DNA of 64,000 nucleotides from Streptomyces sclerotialus (GCF_040907265.1 NZ_JBFOHP010000002.1:3124501-3188500), one strand, 5' to 3'. Shown: positions 45,239 to 55,267, numbered from the stretch's first letter. Notes: generated from the sequence alone by a model not told the origin. Made by a program: numbers and translations.

Positions 45239-47098
45239 GTGCACTCCAGACGCCAGCCGCACTCCAGACCTCACTCGCACTCCAGACGTACCGTCCTGAC
45301 CGCTGCCGCCGCCGCGGCCGCCGCGGCCGCCACCGCCGGTCCCGCCGGTCCCGCCGGCACCGCGTACGCCGCCCCCGCCGCTCCCCGCGGCTCCCACGAC
45401 CGCCTGCGTGCGCTCATCGCACGGATGAGCCTGGAGGAGAAGGTCGGCCAGCTCTTCGTGATGCGGGTCTACGGGCACTCCGCCACCGCGCCGGACCCCG
45501 CCGACGCCGAGTCCAACCGCAAGGAGATCGGCGTCTCGAACGCCGCCGAGCTGATCGCCAAGTACCACGTCGGCGGCATCATCTACTTCGCCTGGGCGCA
45601 CAACACCCGCGACCCGCACCAGATCGCCGACCTCTCGAACGGCATCCAGAAGGCGGGCGCCGCCCAGCGCGTCCCCGTACCGCTGCTGATCGCCACGGAC
45701 CAGGAACACGGGATAGTGGCCCGGATCGGCGCGCCCGCCACGCTCTTCCCCGGGGCGATGGCCCTGGCGGCGGGCGGTTCGCGCGAGGACGTGGAGACGG
45801 TGGGCCGGCTCTCCGGTGCCGAGCTGTACGCCATGGGCATCCGCCAGGACTACGCGCCCGACGCCGACGTCAACGTCAACCCCGCGAACCCGGTCATCGG
45901 CGTACGGTCCTTCGGTGCCGACCCGCGGGCCGTGGCGCGGTACGTCGCCGCTCAGGTGAGGGGCTATCAGGCGGCCGGCGTGGCCGCGACCGCCAAGCAC
46001 TTCCCCGGCCACGGTGACACCGACACCGACAGCCACGTCGGCCTGCCGTACATCCACCACACCGCCGAGGAGTGGGAGCGGCTGGACGCACCGCCCTTCA
46101 GGGCGGCCATCGCGGCGGGCATCGACTCGATCATGACGGCGCACATCGTCGTGCCCGCGTTCGACAAGAGCGAGGACCCCGCGACGCTCTCCCGCCCGAT
46201 CCTCACCGGCATCCTCCGCGAACGCCTGGGCTACAAGGGCGTGGTGGTCACCGACTCGCTCGGCATGGAGGGCGTGCGGAAGAAGTACGGCGACGACCGG
46301 GTGGCGGTGCTCGCCCTGAAGGCCGGCGTGGACCAGCTCCTGAACCCGCCGAATCTGAAGGCCGCGTACGACGGCGTGCTCACCGCGGTGGACAGGGGCG
46401 AGATCCGCGAGCCGGAGCTCGACGAGAAGCTGCTGCGCATCCTGGCGCTGAAGGAGCGCCGCGGGCTGTTCGCGAACCCGTACACCTCGCACCGCGCGGT
46501 GGACCGTACGGTCGGCACCCGCCGGCACCTGAAGACCGCCGACCGGATCGCCGACCGCACCACCACGCTGCTGGTCAACGAGGGCGGACTGCTGCCGCTC
46601 TCCCGGCGCCGCACCCGCCGCGTCCTGGTGGTCGGCGCGGACCCGGCAGCCCCCTCGGGCACCGGCGGCCCGCCCACCGGCGTCCTTGCCCGCACCCTGG
46701 GCGAGCTGGGCTTCACCACCACCGCGCTGTCCACGGGCTCCGCGCCCACCCAGGCGCAGACGGACGCGGCGGTGGCCGCGCTGGCGGAGCACGACGCGGT
46801 GGTCGTCGCGACGTACAACGTCACCGCCGCGTCCCCGCAGCGGAAGCTGGTGCGGGCGCTGCTGGACTCCGGCAAGCCGGTGGTCCAGCTGGCGATCCGC
46901 AACCCGTACGACATCGCCCAGCTCGACGGCGTGCAGGCGGCACTGGCGAGCTGTTCGTGGACCGATGTGGAGCTGCGGGCCGCGGCCCGGGTGATCGCGG
47001 GCCGCCGGGAGCCGAAGGGCAGGCTGCCGGTCCCGGTCATGCGCGCCGACGCGCCGGGCAGCGAGCTCTTCCCGATCGGCCACGGTCTGTCGTACTGA
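45239..47098 (+). CDS. secreted glycoside hydrolase family 3, NagZ-like beta-N-acetylhexosaminidase
   Basis: 619 residues from GTG 45239 with GGAAGGAG upstream. The N-terminus has a Tat signal (SRRTVLTAAA, residues 15-23), then an Ala-rich h-region. The GH3 barrel has KHFPGHGDTDTDSH (253-266), containing the Asp264-x-His266 dyad characteristic of NagZ-type enzymes, and nucleophile Asp339 in VVTDSLGMEG. A second domain of the GH3_C type follows to the C-terminal FPIGHGLSY. It should release N-acetylglucosamine from muropeptide or chitin fragments outside the cell. No sugar permease is adjacent. Confidence 0.92.
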   Translation: MHSRRQPHSRPHSHSRRTVLTAAAAAAAAAATAGPAGPAGTAYAAPAAPRGSHDRLRALIARMSLEEKVGQLFVMRVYGHSATAPDPADAESNRKEIGVSNAAELIAKYHVGGIIYFAWAHNTRDPHQIADLSNGIQKAGAAQRVPVPLLIATDQEHGIVARIGAPATLFPGAMALAAGGSREDVETVGRLSGAELYAMGIRQDYAPDADVNVNPANPVIGVRSFGADPRAVARYVAAQVRGYQAAGVAATAKHFPGHGDTDTDSHVGLPYIHHTAEEWERLDAPPFRAAIAAGIDSIMTAHIVVPAFDKSEDPATLSRPILTGILRERLGYKGVVVTDSLGMEGVRKKYGDDRVAVLALKAGVDQLLNPPNLKAAYDGVLTAVDRGEIREPELDEKLLRILALKERRGLFANPYTSHRAVDRTVGTRRHLKTADRIADRTTTLLVNEGGLLPLSRRRTRRVLVVGADPAAPSGTGGPPTGVLARTLGELGFTTTALSTGSAPTQAQTDAAVAALAEHDAVVVATYNVTAASPQRKLVRALLDSGKPVVQLAIRNPYDIAQLDGVQAALASCSWTDVELRAAARVIAGRREPKGRLPVPVMRADAPGSELFPIGHGLSY

Positions 47099-47204
47099 GC
47101 GGTCTGCCGTACTGAACGGTCCGTCGTACCGAGCGGATCGGCACCCTTGCCGGTCCCTCCGTACGGCGCGTACCGCACGGCCCGTACCGCAGCACACGTA
47201 CCGC

Positions 47205-47975
47205 ATGCGCAATACGCCGCCTCCGCCTGGCGTGTGCCCGTCACGGCGGGCCACGCTGGGCCGGTGTGTCCTTGAACGCCGGCCGCCGACGGCCGTCGCA
47301 CCGCTGCTGGGCGCCGTGCTCGCGCTCGTCCTTTTCCTGACCGGGTGCCAGGAGGCGTCCGGCACCGGGCCGGGCGCCGCCGGCAGCGCCCGCCCGACGG
47401 GGTACGGCGCGGTCTACCTGGACCGCGGCGAGTGCAGCACCCGGGGGCGCGGCGCGGCCTTCCACGAGGTGGGCTGCGCGGACGGGAGGGCCGCTGCGCG
47501 GGTGCTGGCGCGGCACTCCGGGCGGCAGTCCCGGGGCGTGCCCTGTCCGGCCCGCACCGACTTCGTCCTGCACATCAGCGCGCACCGGCCGGACGCCGAC
47601 GAGGACGGCGACGGCGCGGTGCCGCAGGGGTACGCCTGCATGCGCAACCTGCGCGCGCCGCACCCCGGCGACCCGGGACAGGGCGGCGGCCCGCGCACCG
47701 TGCCCGGCGACTGCGTCTACCTCGCCGACGGGCTGCAGGCCCGCGAGACCCCCTGCGGTGGGACGCGGCCGGGGGCGCGGCACCAGCCCGAGTACGGGGT
47801 GACGGCGACGGTCCGGAACCGCTCCTCGTGTCCCTCCGGCACGGCCCTGTACCTCCGTCTCCCCGACCGCACCACGGGCTGTGCCCGCCGTCTCGGCGCG
47901 GTGCCCCGGCCGCCTCTTCACCCTCCGGTCACCTCTCCTCCGCCCGCGTTCCTTCCCCGCGACGGCGATCCGTGA
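47205..47975 (+). CDS. putative lipoprotein of unknown function
   Basis: 256 residues from ATG 47205; GTG 47232 is an alternative and neither has a good ribosome site. A hydrophobic segment ends in the lipobox LFLTGC, then a mature part with eight or so cysteines (ECS, GCA, PCP, ACMR, DCV, PCGG, SCPS, GCAR) whose spacing suggests disulfides in two similar halves (xCVYLADGLQARETPC resembles AVYLDRGECSTRG...GC). I do not recognise the family. Confidence 0.65.
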   Translation: MRNTPPPPGVCPSRRATLGRCVLERRPPTAVAPLLGAVLALVLFLTGCQEASGTGPGAAGSARPTGYGAVYLDRGECSTRGRGAAFHEVGCADGRAAARVLARHSGRQSRGVPCPARTDFVLHISAHRPDADEDGDGAVPQGYACMRNLRAPHPGDPGQGGGPRTVPGDCVYLADGLQARETPCGGTRPGARHQPEYGVTATVRNRSSCPSGTALYLRLPDRTTGCARRLGAVPRPPLHPPVTSPPPAFLPRDGDP

Positions 47976-48027
47976 TGCCATCCGGGTGCCCCGCCACCCC
48001 CTCCCGCCCCGCCCCGAAGGAGCCCCG

Positions 48028-49674
48028 GTGCCGCACCCCCGCCCCGCCCTGCGCGCCTCCCTCCCCCCGTCCCCCGCGCTCTCCCCCGCCCTCGCCGCGG
48101 TCCTGGCCACCGCCCTCGCCGCCACCTTCGCGATCCCCGGGTCCGCCGCCCACCGGCAGGCCTCCGCCGCGGCACCCGCCGCCTTCACGCAGCCGGTGCG
48201 GGCAGCGCAGCCGGGCGGGTTCGCCCTGCCTGAAACGCTCACCGACTGGCGGCACGACCGGCTCGCCGCCGGTGTCGACCTGTACCAGGGCGTGCTTTCC
48301 GGGCGGCCCGGCGCCGACCGCTGGACGGCCACCGTGCGGAAGGACGGCGCGGTGCTGCACGGCCGGGAGACGGCCGACGGACTGGCCCGCGCGCTGCGTG
48401 CCGCCGGCTTCACACCGCGGGCCGAGGAGGTGTCCTGGCCGGCCGGGTCGGCACGGCGGGGCACGGTCGGCGTCCGGGTACGCGTCGGTACGTACGGCGA
48501 CCAGGGCCGGGCCGACACCACGCGCAAAGCGCTGGTGGCTGCCGGCTTCGACGCGGTGAGCGAGTGGACCGGCGCCGACGGCACGCCCGGTACGGGACTG
48601 GCCCGGGTCAAGGTCGCGGTCGTCGACCCCCGGGCGTACCACGGGCGGCTGGACGCCGGTCACGGTACGGCGGTCGCCGGGCGGGAGAAGGTCACCGACC
48701 TCGCCGCCCGGTCGGGCGCGCTGCTCGCGGTGAACGCCGGGTTCTTCGTGATGGAGGAGAAGGACGGCGTACCGGGTGCCGCGGCCGGCATCGCCGCGTA
48801 CGACGGGAAGCTGCAGAGCGCCGCCACGAACGGCCGGGTCGCCGCGGTCCTCCGGGGCGACGGCCTGCACCCCGAATTCCGCCGGCTGCGGACGGAGCTG
48901 AAGGTCACGGCGGGCGGCGCCACCGAACTGGTGGACGGCGTCAACCGGGTGCCGGGGAAGGTGCGCAACTGCGGCGGCGTCGGCGGTGACTCGCCTACGG
49001 AGCGGCCGCTGCACGACGTCACCTGCACCGACCCGGACGAGATCGTCCGCTTCACCCCGGAGCTGGGGGCCGGCACTCCCGCGGGGCCGGGCGTGGAGGC
49101 GGTGCTGGACGGCACGGACCGGGTCCGGGAGCTGCGCCCGCGCGGCGGTCCGGTGCCGGCGGGCGGCACCGTGCTGGCGGGTGTCGGGGCGGGCGAGCGG
49201 TGGCTGCGGGAGCACGCCGGGCCCGGCTCGGCGGTGCGGCTGCACGAGCGGATCACCGACGCCGACGGCCGCACCGTCCGTCTCGGCCGCCACGACGACA
49301 TCGTCAACGGCGGCCCGCAGCTGGTCCGCGACGGCAAGGTGGCCGTGGACCTCGCCGGGGACGGCGTCGAGCACCCCGGTGACCGTTCGTTCGCGTACGC
49401 CTGGGGCATCAAGCGCAACCCGCGCATGGTGCTCGGCACCGACCGGGCCGGGCGCGTGATCCTGCTGGCCGCCGAGGGCCGCCGGCCCGGCCACAGCGAC
49501 GGCCTCGGCCTGGCCGAGGCCGGTGCGCTCATCAGGTCCCTGGGCGCCACCCAGGCCATGAACCTCGACGGCGGCGGCTCGGTGGGCATGGCCGTCGACG
49601 GCCGGCTGATCACCACCCCGTCCGACGCCACCGGCGAACGTGCCGTCGGTGACGCCCTGTTGCTGCGGCGCTGA
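48028..49674 (+). CDS. secreted phosphodiester glycosidase (NAGPA domain)
   Basis: 548 residues from GTG 48028 (GAAGGAG 6 bases upstream). A signal peptide ends near the Ala-rich IPGSAAHRQA. A repeat of SPOR-like character (VGVRVRVGTYGDQGRADTTRKALVAAGF, 147-175 approximately) precedes the NAGPA/DUF2233 domain (LLAVNAGFFVMEEKDGVPG ... RVILLAAEGRRPGHSDGLGLAEAGALIRSLGATQAMNLDGGGSVGMAV). The NLDGGGS motif is the family signature. Such enzymes hydrolyse GlcNAc-1-phosphodiesters or act on cell-wall and exopolysaccharide glycans. A cysteine pair in NCGGVGGDSPTERPLHDVTC may form a disulfide. Confidence 0.87.
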   Translation: MPHPRPALRASLPPSPALSPALAAVLATALAATFAIPGSAAHRQASAAAPAAFTQPVRAAQPGGFALPETLTDWRHDRLAAGVDLYQGVLSGRPGADRWTATVRKDGAVLHGRETADGLARALRAAGFTPRAEEVSWPAGSARRGTVGVRVRVGTYGDQGRADTTRKALVAAGFDAVSEWTGADGTPGTGLARVKVAVVDPRAYHGRLDAGHGTAVAGREKVTDLAARSGALLAVNAGFFVMEEKDGVPGAAAGIAAYDGKLQSAATNGRVAAVLRGDGLHPEFRRLRTELKVTAGGATELVDGVNRVPGKVRNCGGVGGDSPTERPLHDVTCTDPDEIVRFTPELGAGTPAGPGVEAVLDGTDRVRELRPRGGPVPAGGTVLAGVGAGERWLREHAGPGSAVRLHERITDADGRTVRLGRHDDIVNGGPQLVRDGKVAVDLAGDGVEHPGDRSFAYAWGIKRNPRMVLGTDRAGRVILLAAEGRRPGHSDGLGLAEAGALIRSLGATQAMNLDGGGSVGMAVDGRLITTPSDATGERAVGDALLLRR

Positions 49675-49710
49675 GAGGCTGCCGGTCGGGGCGTGGGCGC
49701 TGAGACGGCA

Positions 49711-49743
49711 GTGGGCCCGGGCGGTCGTGCCGCCCGGGCCCAC
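49711..49743. terminator. bidirectional terminator between NAGPA and S37 peptidase genes
   Basis: GTGGGCCCGGGCGG (49711-49724) pairs perfectly with CCGCCCGGGCCCAC (49730-49743) around TCGTG, between convergent genes. Confidence 0.85.
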
Positions 49744-49777
49744 GCCGGGGATCACGCTGTCGCGGAACCGCCCGTCC

Positions 49778-51220
49778 TCACGGACGCAGCAGCGGCATCC
49801 GCTGGACCTGCTGCTTGTCCAGCTTCTTGTCGTACGGCGCGGACGGCGCCGGTTCGCCCGCCGCCGGGGCCACGCCGGCCCACTTCAGGAGGCGCGCGGT
49901 GGCCTTGGTGCGGTCGGCTTCCTTGAGCTTGGCGATGTTGGAGCCGTGGTTGCCGCCGGGGACGGAGAAGACGTAGGAGTCCTTCGCGCCCTTGCCGACC
50001 CGGAAGTGCTCGGAACTCCAGGGGTCGTACTGGCCGTTGACGAACATCATGCGCTCGGCGTGGTGGCGCACCCAGCGGTCCACGTCCGGCATGGCCTTCT
50101 TGTCGAAGGACATGGGGATGTCACGGGGGACGAAGGTGCGGGAGTTGTTGATACCCGGGTAGCGGAGCAGGTCCGCGACGTTCGGGTAGGAGTAACCGGG
50201 CTCACCGAGCTGGGTGCCGGCCTGGTAGTAGTACGGCAGGTAGGGCTCCATGCCCTGGTCGGTGTAGCTGGCGAAGCCGCCGACCTCGTCCATCCAGTTC
50301 CACAGCGCGTCGGTGGTGGCGGTGGGCTCGGGGACCTTGGCGCAGGCGGTGTCGGCGGGCTGGTACTGCCAGAAGCCGAAGACCAGGTCGGTGACCATGA
50401 TTTCGTACGCACGGTCGGTGTTGCCGGCGAGCTCGAAGGTCCAGCCCTCGGCGGCGGCCTTCTTCTGGAAGCGGTCGACCATCTCGCCGCGGCGCTTGAG
50501 CGCCTCCCGCTCGACGGCGGCGAGGTCCTTGCGGCACTCGGCGGTGCCGACGGTGGCGAAGAAGCGGTCGTACGCCGAGTCCTCGTCGTTCCGTACGTCG
50601 TTGGGCGCGACGTAGGCGACGGTGCCGTCCATGTCGTGCGGGTAGAAGCGGCGGTAGTAGGTCGCGGTCATGCCGCCCTTGCTGCCGCCGGTGGCGATCC
50701 AGTTCTTGCTGTAGATCCGGTTCAGCGCCTTGAAGATGCGGTGCTGGTCGGCGGCGGCCTGCTGGATGTCGAGCTTCTTCCAGTCGGCGGGCTCGGGCCG
50801 GGACGGGGTGAAGTAGCGGTACTCCATCGAGACCTGGTTGCCGTCGATGATCTTCGTGGGCTCGCTGCGCGTCGGCGACGTGGAGACGTTGTAGCCGGAG
50901 GTGAAGAAGACGGTGGGGCGGTCGGTCGCCTTGTGCAGCACGGTGATGCGCTGCTGGAAGGTGCCCTTGCCCGGATGCCGGTGGTCGACCGGCTGGGTGT
51001 ACTTCAGGACGAAGAAGCGGTAGCCGTCGACCGGCTTCTCCTCGACGAGGCTCATTCCCGGTATCGCGAGGAGGCGGTCCTTGATGTCCGCCCCCGCGCG
51101 GCTGTCCGCGGTCGTACCGGCCGGCCCGGCGGCGGTGGCCGCCCCTGCCGTGGCGGTTCCCGCGCCGAGCGTGCCTATGAGCACCACGAGCGACAACAGC
51201 CATCTGAGCGTTCTGCGCAT
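49778..51220 (-). CDS. secreted peptidase of family S37 (PS-10 type)
   Basis: 480 residues from ATG 51220 with GGGGAGG upstream, giving a Sec signal peptide (MRRTLRWLLSLVVLIGTLGAG). The nucleophile elbow is IATGGSKGGMTATYYRRFYP (Ser in GGSKGG). The rest of the alpha/beta hydrolase has NGQYDPWSSEHFR (Asp) and VPGGNHGSNIAKL (His). Family S37 is a Streptomyces group of secreted aminopeptidases related to S28 proline-specific enzymes. It would act on extracellular peptides. Confidence 0.88.
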   Translation of the reverse strand: MRRTLRWLLSLVVLIGTLGAGTATAGAATAAGPAGTTADSRAGADIKDRLLAIPGMSLVEEKPVDGYRFFVLKYTQPVDHRHPGKGTFQQRITVLHKATDRPTVFFTSGYNVSTSPTRSEPTKIIDGNQVSMEYRYFTPSRPEPADWKKLDIQQAAADQHRIFKALNRIYSKNWIATGGSKGGMTATYYRRFYPHDMDGTVAYVAPNDVRNDEDSAYDRFFATVGTAECRKDLAAVEREALKRRGEMVDRFQKKAAAEGWTFELAGNTDRAYEIMVTDLVFGFWQYQPADTACAKVPEPTATTDALWNWMDEVGGFASYTDQGMEPYLPYYYQAGTQLGEPGYSYPNVADLLRYPGINNSRTFVPRDIPMSFDKKAMPDVDRWVRHHAERMMFVNGQYDPWSSEHFRVGKGAKDSYVFSVPGGNHGSNIAKLKEADRTKATARLLKWAGVAPAAGEPAPSAPYDKKLDKQQVQRMPLLRP

Positions 51221-51304
51221 GCGCCCTCCCCTGGGGTTCGCAAAGGTCGCGCTGAACCTATCGGTACGACCTGCCACCGGCCACCCCCCGGCCGGCGGTT
51301 CCGG

Positions 51305-54300
51305 TCACACCCGTACGCGCTCCTCCTCTCCGGTGAAGGACCGCCACAGTTCGGCGTAGCGGCCGCCGCGGGCGAGGAGTTCGGCGTGCGGTCCGTCCTC
51401 GGCGACGCGGCCGCGGTCGAGGACCACGACCCGGTCGGCGCGGGCCGCCGTGGTGAGGCGGTGGGCCACCACCAGGGTGGTGCGGCGGCCGGCGAGCCGG
51501 TCCGTGGCGTGGTTGACGACGGACTCGGTGGCGAGGTCGAGGGCCGCGGTCGCCTCGTCGAGCAACAGCACGTCGGGGTCGACCAGTTCGGCACGGGCCA
51601 GGGCGAGCAGCTGGCGCTGGCCCGCGGAGAGGTTGCGGCCGCGCTCGGCGACCTCGTGGAGGTAGCCGCCGTCGAGCGTGGCGATCATGTCGTGCGCGCC
51701 CACCGCCCGGGCCGCGGCCTCCACTTCGGCGTCGGTCGCGTCGGGACGTCCGTAGGCGATGGCGTCGCGGACCGTGCCGGGGAAGAGGTACGACTCCTGG
51801 GGAACGACGCCGAGGCGGTGGCGGTAGCCGGTCAGGTCCAGGTCGCGCAGGTCGGTGCCGTCCACCCGGACCGCTCCGGACGTCGGGTCGTAGAAGCGGG
51901 CGACCAGCTTGACGAGCGTGGACTTGCCGGCGCCGGTCTCGCCGACGAACGCGACGGTCTGGCCCGCCGGGATGGTCAGGTCGATGCCGGACAGCGCCTC
52001 GGTCGGCTCGCCGTCGGCGCCCGCGTACCGGAAGTGGACGTCGTCGAAGGTGATCTCGCCCGTCAGCTCCCGGACCGGGCGCGGCTCAGCGGCCTGCGGG
52101 GTGGTGGTCGGCTCACGCAGCAGTTCCTGGATGCGGCCCAGGGACACGGACGCCTGCTGGTAGCCGTCGAAGACCTGGGAGAGCTGCTGCACGGGGGCGA
52201 AGAAGAGGTCGATGTAGAGCAGGTAGGCGACCAGCGCGCCCGCGGTGAGGGTGCCGGCGGAGACCCGGCCGGCGCCCACGATCAGGACGAGCGCCGCGGC
52301 GACCGAGGACAGCAGCTGCACGAACGGGAAGTAGACGGAGATCAGGAACTGGCCGCGGGTGCGGGCCTGCCGGTAGGCGGCGCTGCGCTCGGTGAAACGG
52401 TCGATGCCGCTGCGCTCGCGGCGGAAGGCCTGGACGATGCGGAGTCCGGCGACGCTCTCCTGGAGGTCGCCGTTGACGGCGCTGATCCGTTCGCGCGCCA
52501 GCTCGTACGCCTTCACGCTCTGCTTGCGGAAGAAGTACGTACCGATGATCAACGGCGGCAGCGTGGCGAAGACGACCAGGGCCAGCTGGACGTCGATGAC
52601 CAGCAGCGCGACCAGGATGCCGAAGAAGGTGAGGACGGAGACGACGGCGGTGACCAGGCCGGTCTGGAGGAAGGTGGAGAGCGCGTCGACGTCCGTGGTC
52701 ATCCGGGTCATGATCCGGCCGGTCAGCTCGCGCTCGTAGTAGTCCAGGCCGAGGCGCTGGAGCTGGGCGAAGATCTTGACGCGGAGCGCGTACAGGACGC
52801 GTTCGCCGGTACGGCCCGTCATCCGGTTGGAGCCGATCTGGGCGGCCCACTGGGCGAGCACGACGAGCAGGGCGGCGGCGGACGCGGCCCAGACGCCGTT
52901 GACCGCGGCGCGCTGTACGCCGTCGTCGATGCCGTGCCGGATCAGTACGGGCAGCAGCAGCCCGGCGACCGCGTCCACGGCGACCAGCAGCAGCGCGAGC
53001 AGCAGCGGACGGCCGAAGCCGCGCAGCAGGCGGCGCAGGCCGTAGGAGCTCTCCGGCCGCGCGGCCTGCTCCTCGTCGATGTCAGGGGTGTCGGTGGCCG
53101 GGGGCAGGGCCGCGACCTTGTCGAGGAGTTCCGGGGTGGCGGGCGTGCCGGCGAGGGCACCGGCCATGCCGCCGGGGCGGCCGGCGAGCGCGGCGGCGGA
53201 GGCGCCGGCGCCCTCGCCCGGCCCTGCGCCGTCCGCCTCCTGGCCGGTGCGGATCCAGAGCTCGGGGGTGATGCCGTCGCGGCGGGAGTCCGTGGCGTCC
53301 GTGGTGACCGTGGTCGCCGGGTCCAGCAGCCCGGTGGCCGCCGCCTCACCGGAGAAGGCCCCGGCCGTCGCGGTCTGTCCGGCCGGGTCCCGTTCCACGC
53401 CGCCCAGCTCGTCCGGGTCGGTGAGCAGCCTGCGGTACAGCGCGCAGCGCTCCTCCAGCTCCTCACGGGTACCGATGTCCAGCAGCCGGCCGCCGTCGAG
53501 GACCGCTACCCGGTCGGCGAGCGCCAGGGTGGAGGCGCGGTGCGCGATGAGCAGGGTCGTACGGCCCGCCATGACACTGCGCAGCGCCTCGTGGATCTCG
53601 TGCTCGACCCGGGCGTCGACGGCGGAGGTCGCGTCGTCCAGGACCAGGACGCGGGGGTCGGTGAGGATGGCGCGGGCCAGGGCCACGCGCTGCCGCTGGC
53701 CGCCGGACAGGCTCAGGCCCTGCTCACCGACCTCGGTGTCGTACCCGTCGGGCAGGGCCGAGATGAAGCCGTCGGCCTGGGCGGCCCGGGCGGCCGCGCG
53801 GATCTGCTCGTCGGTGGCGTCCGGGGCGCCGTAGGCGATGTTGTCCCGGATCGAGTCGGAGAAGAGGAAGCTGGTCTCGGGGACCAGGCCGATGGCGCCG
53901 CGCAGCGAGTCGGCGGTCAGATCGCGCACGTCCCGGCCGCCGACGAGCACCCGCCCGGCGCTCACGTCGTAGAAGCGCGGCAGCAGCAGGGAGACGGTGG
54001 ACTTGCCGCTGCCGGAGGTGCCGACGACGGCGACGGTCTCGCCGGGTTCGATGCGCAGCGAGAAGTCGTCCAGGACGGGCCGGCCGGCCGGGTCGTCGCC
54101 GTAGCCGAAGGTGACGTGCTCGAACTCGACCGTGGCGGGCGCATCGGCGGGCAGCGGCACCGCGTCCGGGCGTTCCTCGATGACGGGCTCGGTGTCGATC
54201 AGCTCGAAGACCCGCTCGACGCCGGCACGGGCCTGCTGGCCCACGGTCAGCATCATGGCGAGCATCCGGACCGGGCCGACGAGCTGCGCGAGGTAGGTGG

Positions 54301-55153
54301 AGAAGGCGACGAAGGTGCCCAGCGAGACCTGGCCGCGGGTGGCCATCCAGCCGCCGAGCGCGAGCATCGCGACCTGGCCGAGGGAGGGGACGGCCTGGAG
54401 CGCGGGGGTGTAGCGGGCGTTGAGGCGTACGGTGCGCAGCCGCCCGGCGAACAGCCGCCGGCTGACCTCGCGGAGCTTGCCGGTCTCCTGCTCCTCCTGG
54501 CCGAAGCCCTTCACGACGCGGACGCCGGAGACCGAGCCGTCCACCACGCCCGCCACGGCCGCCGCCTGGCTCTGCGCGTACCAGGTCGCCGGGAAGAGCC
54601 GGGTGCGGCTGCGCTTGGCGATCCACCACAGGGCGGGGGCGACGGCGAGGGCGACGACGGTGAGCAGCGGGGACAGCATCACCATGATCACCAGCGAGAT
54701 GGCGAACAGCAGGACGTTGCCCAGCATCATCGGCACCATGAACAGCAGTGACTGCACGAGCTGCAGGTCGCTGGTGCCGCGGCCGACCACCTGGCCGGTG
54801 GACAGGTCGTCCTGGCGCCGCCCGTCCAGCCGGGTGATCGCGCGGTACATCCGGGTACGCAGGTCGTGCTGGACGTCCAGGGCGAGCCGGCCGCCGTAGA
54901 ACCGGCGGATGTAGGTGAGGACGTAGACGGCGAGCGCGGCGACGATCAGCAGGGTGGCCCAGGGGGCGAGGGACCGTTCGTGCCGGACGATGACGTCATC
55001 GATGATCAGCTTCGGTACGAGCGGGACCAGTGCCATGACGGCCATCCCGGCGAGCGAGGAGCCGAGCGCGAGCAGTACGTCCTTCCTGTACTGCCAGCAT
55101 GTGCGCGTCAGCCGCCGCGCCCAGCCCTCTTGTGCCGTGTCCGTGCCCGCCAC
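51305..55153 (-). CDS. fused heterodimeric ABC exporter, two TMD-NBD halves in one protein
   Basis: 1282 residues from GTG 55153 (GGGAGG upstream). Two complete type IV exporter halves are joined head to tail. Half 1 has a membrane domain (about 30-330) and an NBD with Walker A GTSGSGKST, signature LSGGQ and Walker B VLVLDDATSAVD, where the catalytic Glu is replaced by Asp. An Ala/Thr/Gly-rich linker of about 100 residues follows. Half 2 has a membrane domain (about 700-1010) and an NBD with GETGAGKST, signature LSAGQ, and intact VLLLDEATAALD. One ATP site is therefore non-canonical, as in TM287/288-type heterodimers. Substrate unknown (drug, lipid or peptide). The frame is unbroken. Confidence 0.95.
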   Translation of the reverse strand: MAGTDTAQEGWARRLTRTCWQYRKDVLLALGSSLAGMAVMALVPLVPKLIIDDVIVRHERSLAPWATLLIVAALAVYVLTYIRRFYGGRLALDVQHDLRTRMYRAITRLDGRRQDDLSTGQVVGRGTSDLQLVQSLLFMVPMMLGNVLLFAISLVIMVMLSPLLTVVALAVAPALWWIAKRSRTRLFPATWYAQSQAAAVAGVVDGSVSGVRVVKGFGQEEQETGKLREVSRRLFAGRLRTVRLNARYTPALQAVPSLGQVAMLALGGWMATRGQVSLGTFVAFSTYLAQLVGPVRMLAMMLTVGQQARAGVERVFELIDTEPVIEERPDAVPLPADAPATVEFEHVTFGYGDDPAGRPVLDDFSLRIEPGETVAVVGTSGSGKSTVSLLLPRFYDVSAGRVLVGGRDVRDLTADSLRGAIGLVPETSFLFSDSIRDNIAYGAPDATDEQIRAAARAAQADGFISALPDGYDTEVGEQGLSLSGGQRQRVALARAILTDPRVLVLDDATSAVDARVEHEIHEALRSVMAGRTTLLIAHRASTLALADRVAVLDGGRLLDIGTREELEERCALYRRLLTDPDELGGVERDPAGQTATAGAFSGEAAATGLLDPATTVTTDATDSRRDGITPELWIRTGQEADGAGPGEGAGASAAALAGRPGGMAGALAGTPATPELLDKVAALPPATDTPDIDEEQAARPESSYGLRRLLRGFGRPLLLALLLVAVDAVAGLLLPVLIRHGIDDGVQRAAVNGVWAASAAALLVVLAQWAAQIGSNRMTGRTGERVLYALRVKIFAQLQRLGLDYYERELTGRIMTRMTTDVDALSTFLQTGLVTAVVSVLTFFGILVALLVIDVQLALVVFATLPPLIIGTYFFRKQSVKAYELARERISAVNGDLQESVAGLRIVQAFRRERSGIDRFTERSAAYRQARTRGQFLISVYFPFVQLLSSVAAALVLIVGAGRVSAGTLTAGALVAYLLYIDLFFAPVQQLSQVFDGYQQASVSLGRIQELLREPTTTPQAAEPRPVRELTGEITFDDVHFRYAGADGEPTEALSGIDLTIPAGQTVAFVGETGAGKSTLVKLVARFYDPTSGAVRVDGTDLRDLDLTGYRHRLGVVPQESYLFPGTVRDAIAYGRPDATDAEVEAAARAVGAHDMIATLDGGYLHEVAERGRNLSAGQRQLLALARAELVDPDVLLLDEATAALDLATESVVNHATDRLAGRRTTLVVAHRLTTAARADRVVVLDRGRVAEDGPHAELLARGGRYAELWRSFTGEEERVRV

Positions 55154-55267
55154 GCGACGCCTCCCGCCGGTCGACTCCCTGCCGCAAGGCACCAACATCG
55201 CCGGCCGGTGATTTCATCCCACCGCAACAATTCCCGTGGCCGTGGGCGGCACGCACGGACAGTTACG

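Noticed and set aside
49640..54751. A 1703-codon open frame on the plus strand
   Set aside because: It is antisense to the ABC exporter and S37 peptidase genes, which show strong family motifs. Long antisense frames are expected in DNA of this GC content.
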